From Leptospira neocaledonica (GTDB taxonomy: Bacteria; Spirochaetota; Leptospiria; Leptospirales; Leptospiraceae), in the NCBI RefSeq assembly GCF_002812205.1, contig NZ_NPEA01000011.1, positions 1 through 64,000 on the forward strand: 64,000 bases of DNA. The letters are read 5' to 3'. This document shows positions 63,029 to 64,000 of this stretch, piece after piece. The notes beneath the pieces were generated by a model that was not told the origin of the DNA, did no database searches, and saw only the letters and a program-made list of their open reading frames with translations. The translations under genes and the position numbers were made by a program. Numbering within the stretch: the first letter of the stretch is position 1; each line of letters opens with the position of its first letter.

Positions 63029-64000
63029 ATGTTTAACAGAAGGAAAATGAAAATTTTTTGTTCTGTATCGGTGGTCTTTGCTATATTGGCAAGTTGTTCC
63101 CCTGAAACAGACCAAGCGTATTTACCGTTCTCGCTTCCAAAATCAGCAAAGTCCACGTACAACACCGTACGAGCTTTCTTAGTGACGACCACTCCCCCGG
63201 TTGTTCCTCTGAGCACGAACGGAAGATATATCGTGGATTCGAATAATAACCGTTTCAAATTGAAAGCGGTGAACTGGTATGGAGCAAGTGATACTCGCCA
63301 AGTAGTGGGAGGCTTGGACAAACAACCTATCTCTCATATTATTTCTTTGATTCAGGAATGGGGCTTTAACTCGGTTCGTTTGCCTTTTTCCAATCTAATG
63401 CTGCACGACGCGAATATCGTTCCGAACGAATATGTGGCGGCTAACCCACAATTTTTCGGAAAGACGGCCTTACAGATCTATGACGAGACTGTTGCCGCTC
63501 TCACTGCTGCCGGAATCGTAGTGGTTTTAAATAATCACACTACCTTCTCCGAATGGTGTTGTGGATTCGACTATAATGGCCAATGGTATCATACGGGATC
63601 TTCCTTCGCTTATAACCAAACTCCAGAAATGTGGAAAGCGGATTGGGTCTTCTTAGTAAATCGTTATAAGAATAATAAGTTAGTTGCTGCTGCGGATCTT
63701 AGAAACGAAGTGCGCACCCAACGTTTTAACGATACACATCTTCCGAATAGCCCGAACTGGGGTTGGAATAATATAGACGATTGGCGTAAGGCTGCAGGAG
63801 AAGCAGGAAATGATATCTTACGTGCAAACCCGGATATGGTTATCGTTGTAGAAGGTATCAATTGGTGGGGTGCGATCCCAATTTTAGGTTCAGGAGAACG
63901 TCCTCACTTAAAACCTGTTCGTGATCTTCAAGTTCATATCCGCAATGTAAATAAGCTGGTTTATGCAGCTCATAACTACGGATTTATCGGACCAAAACAT
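63029..64000 (+). CDS. GH5-family glycoside hydrolase lipoprotein (cut by window edge)
   Basis: The frame is open to the right edge (324 codons, no stop). The ATG is preceded by GGAGAG 8 nt upstream. A signal peptide ends LASC (lipobox). The (beta/alpha)8 features of GH5 are visible: FKLKAVNWYGASD, SHIISLIQEWGFNSVRLPFSN, GIVVVLNNHTTFSEWCC, and DLRNEV with the likely acid/base E227. The nucleophile Glu lies beyond the window. Members cleave beta-glucans such as cellulose or related glycans; the enzyme would act at the cell surface. Substrate is not settled. Confidence 0.85.
   Translation, partial: MFNRRKMKIFCSVSVVFAILASCSPETDQAYLPFSLPKSAKSTYNTVRAFLVTTTPPVVPLSTNGRYIVDSNNNRFKLKAVNWYGASDTRQVVGGLDKQPISHIISLIQEWGFNSVRLPFSNLMLHDANIVPNEYVAANPQFFGKTALQIYDETVAALTAAGIVVVLNNHTTFSEWCCGFDYNGQWYHTGSSFAYNQTPEMWKADWVFLVNRYKNNKLVAAADLRNEVRTQRFNDTHLPNSPNWGWNNIDDWRKAAGEAGNDILRANPDMVIVVEGINWWGAIPILGSGERPHLKPVRDLQVHIRNVNKLVYAAHNYGFIGPKH

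Noticed and set aside
63010..63321. Minus-strand 103-codon frame at the GH5 start
   Set aside because: The plus strand encodes a lipoprotein signal peptide and a GH5 domain in frame to the window end.

Overview
The window is most likely a chromosomal segment of a Leptospira species, probably an intermediate or saprophytic lineage. The evidence is AT-rich spirochaete-type coding sequence, many lipoproteins with relaxed lipoboxes, a lipoprotein ending in a DUF1554 (endostatin-like) domain, a secreted LNS2/lipin-like protein, a soluble kinase with a poly-HAMP array, membrane-tethered 7TM-AraC regulators and a large multi-TM adenylate cyclase. This is recognition from memory; no database search was run. 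No rRNA, tRNA, CRISPR array, IS element or prophage was seen.

Left part (1-16.9 kb): mainly signalling. On the minus strand there is a poly-HAMP kinase cut by the left edge, a GAF histidine kinase/NarL-type regulator pair, a lipoprotein, an OsmC protein, and an MFS transporter plus flavin reductase operon divergent from a SoxR-type regulator. A good SoxR-box promoter precedes the reductase/MFS operon. Next is a four-gene operon (CheR, CheB, a triple-REC hybrid kinase and a REC-kinase) without CheA, CheW or chemoreceptors, then an OmpA-like lipoprotein with a putative beta-barrel protein.

Middle part (17-34.8 kb): surface proteins and small regulated metabolic modules. There is a Calx-beta-like/DUF1554 lipoprotein, an ArsR-SDR-enoyl-CoA hydratase cluster, an FG-GAP lipoprotein, two tandem lipoproteins sharing a cysteine-containing module, an ArsR-SRPBCC pair, a MarR-thiolase pair with matching operators, and an NHL-repeat lipoprotein.

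Right part (34.8-64 kb): GlpD with an APH-type kinase, an ammonium transporter fused to a SpoIIE-type phosphatase, a second ArsR-SRPBCC module followed by a GFA-family enzyme, an LprI-like protein, the LNS2 protein and an MBL-fold lipoprotein. Then a 7TM-AraC regulator is divergent from a complete RND efflux operon, followed by a Na+/H+ antiporter and a zinc phospholipase C/S1-P1-like secreted protein. A class III adenylate cyclase is divergent from a second 7TM-AraC regulator. Last come VOC and MDR enzymes and the start of a GH5 glycosidase lipoprotein.

Themes: local regulators sit next to their likely targets with visible operators (SoxR, MarR, two ArsR). Many proteins fuse a membrane or sensor part to an unexpected output. 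Two oppositely oriented copies of a GC-rich structured intergenic element are present (30563-30660 and 62664-62794). Many gene ends are marked by long perfect hairpins.
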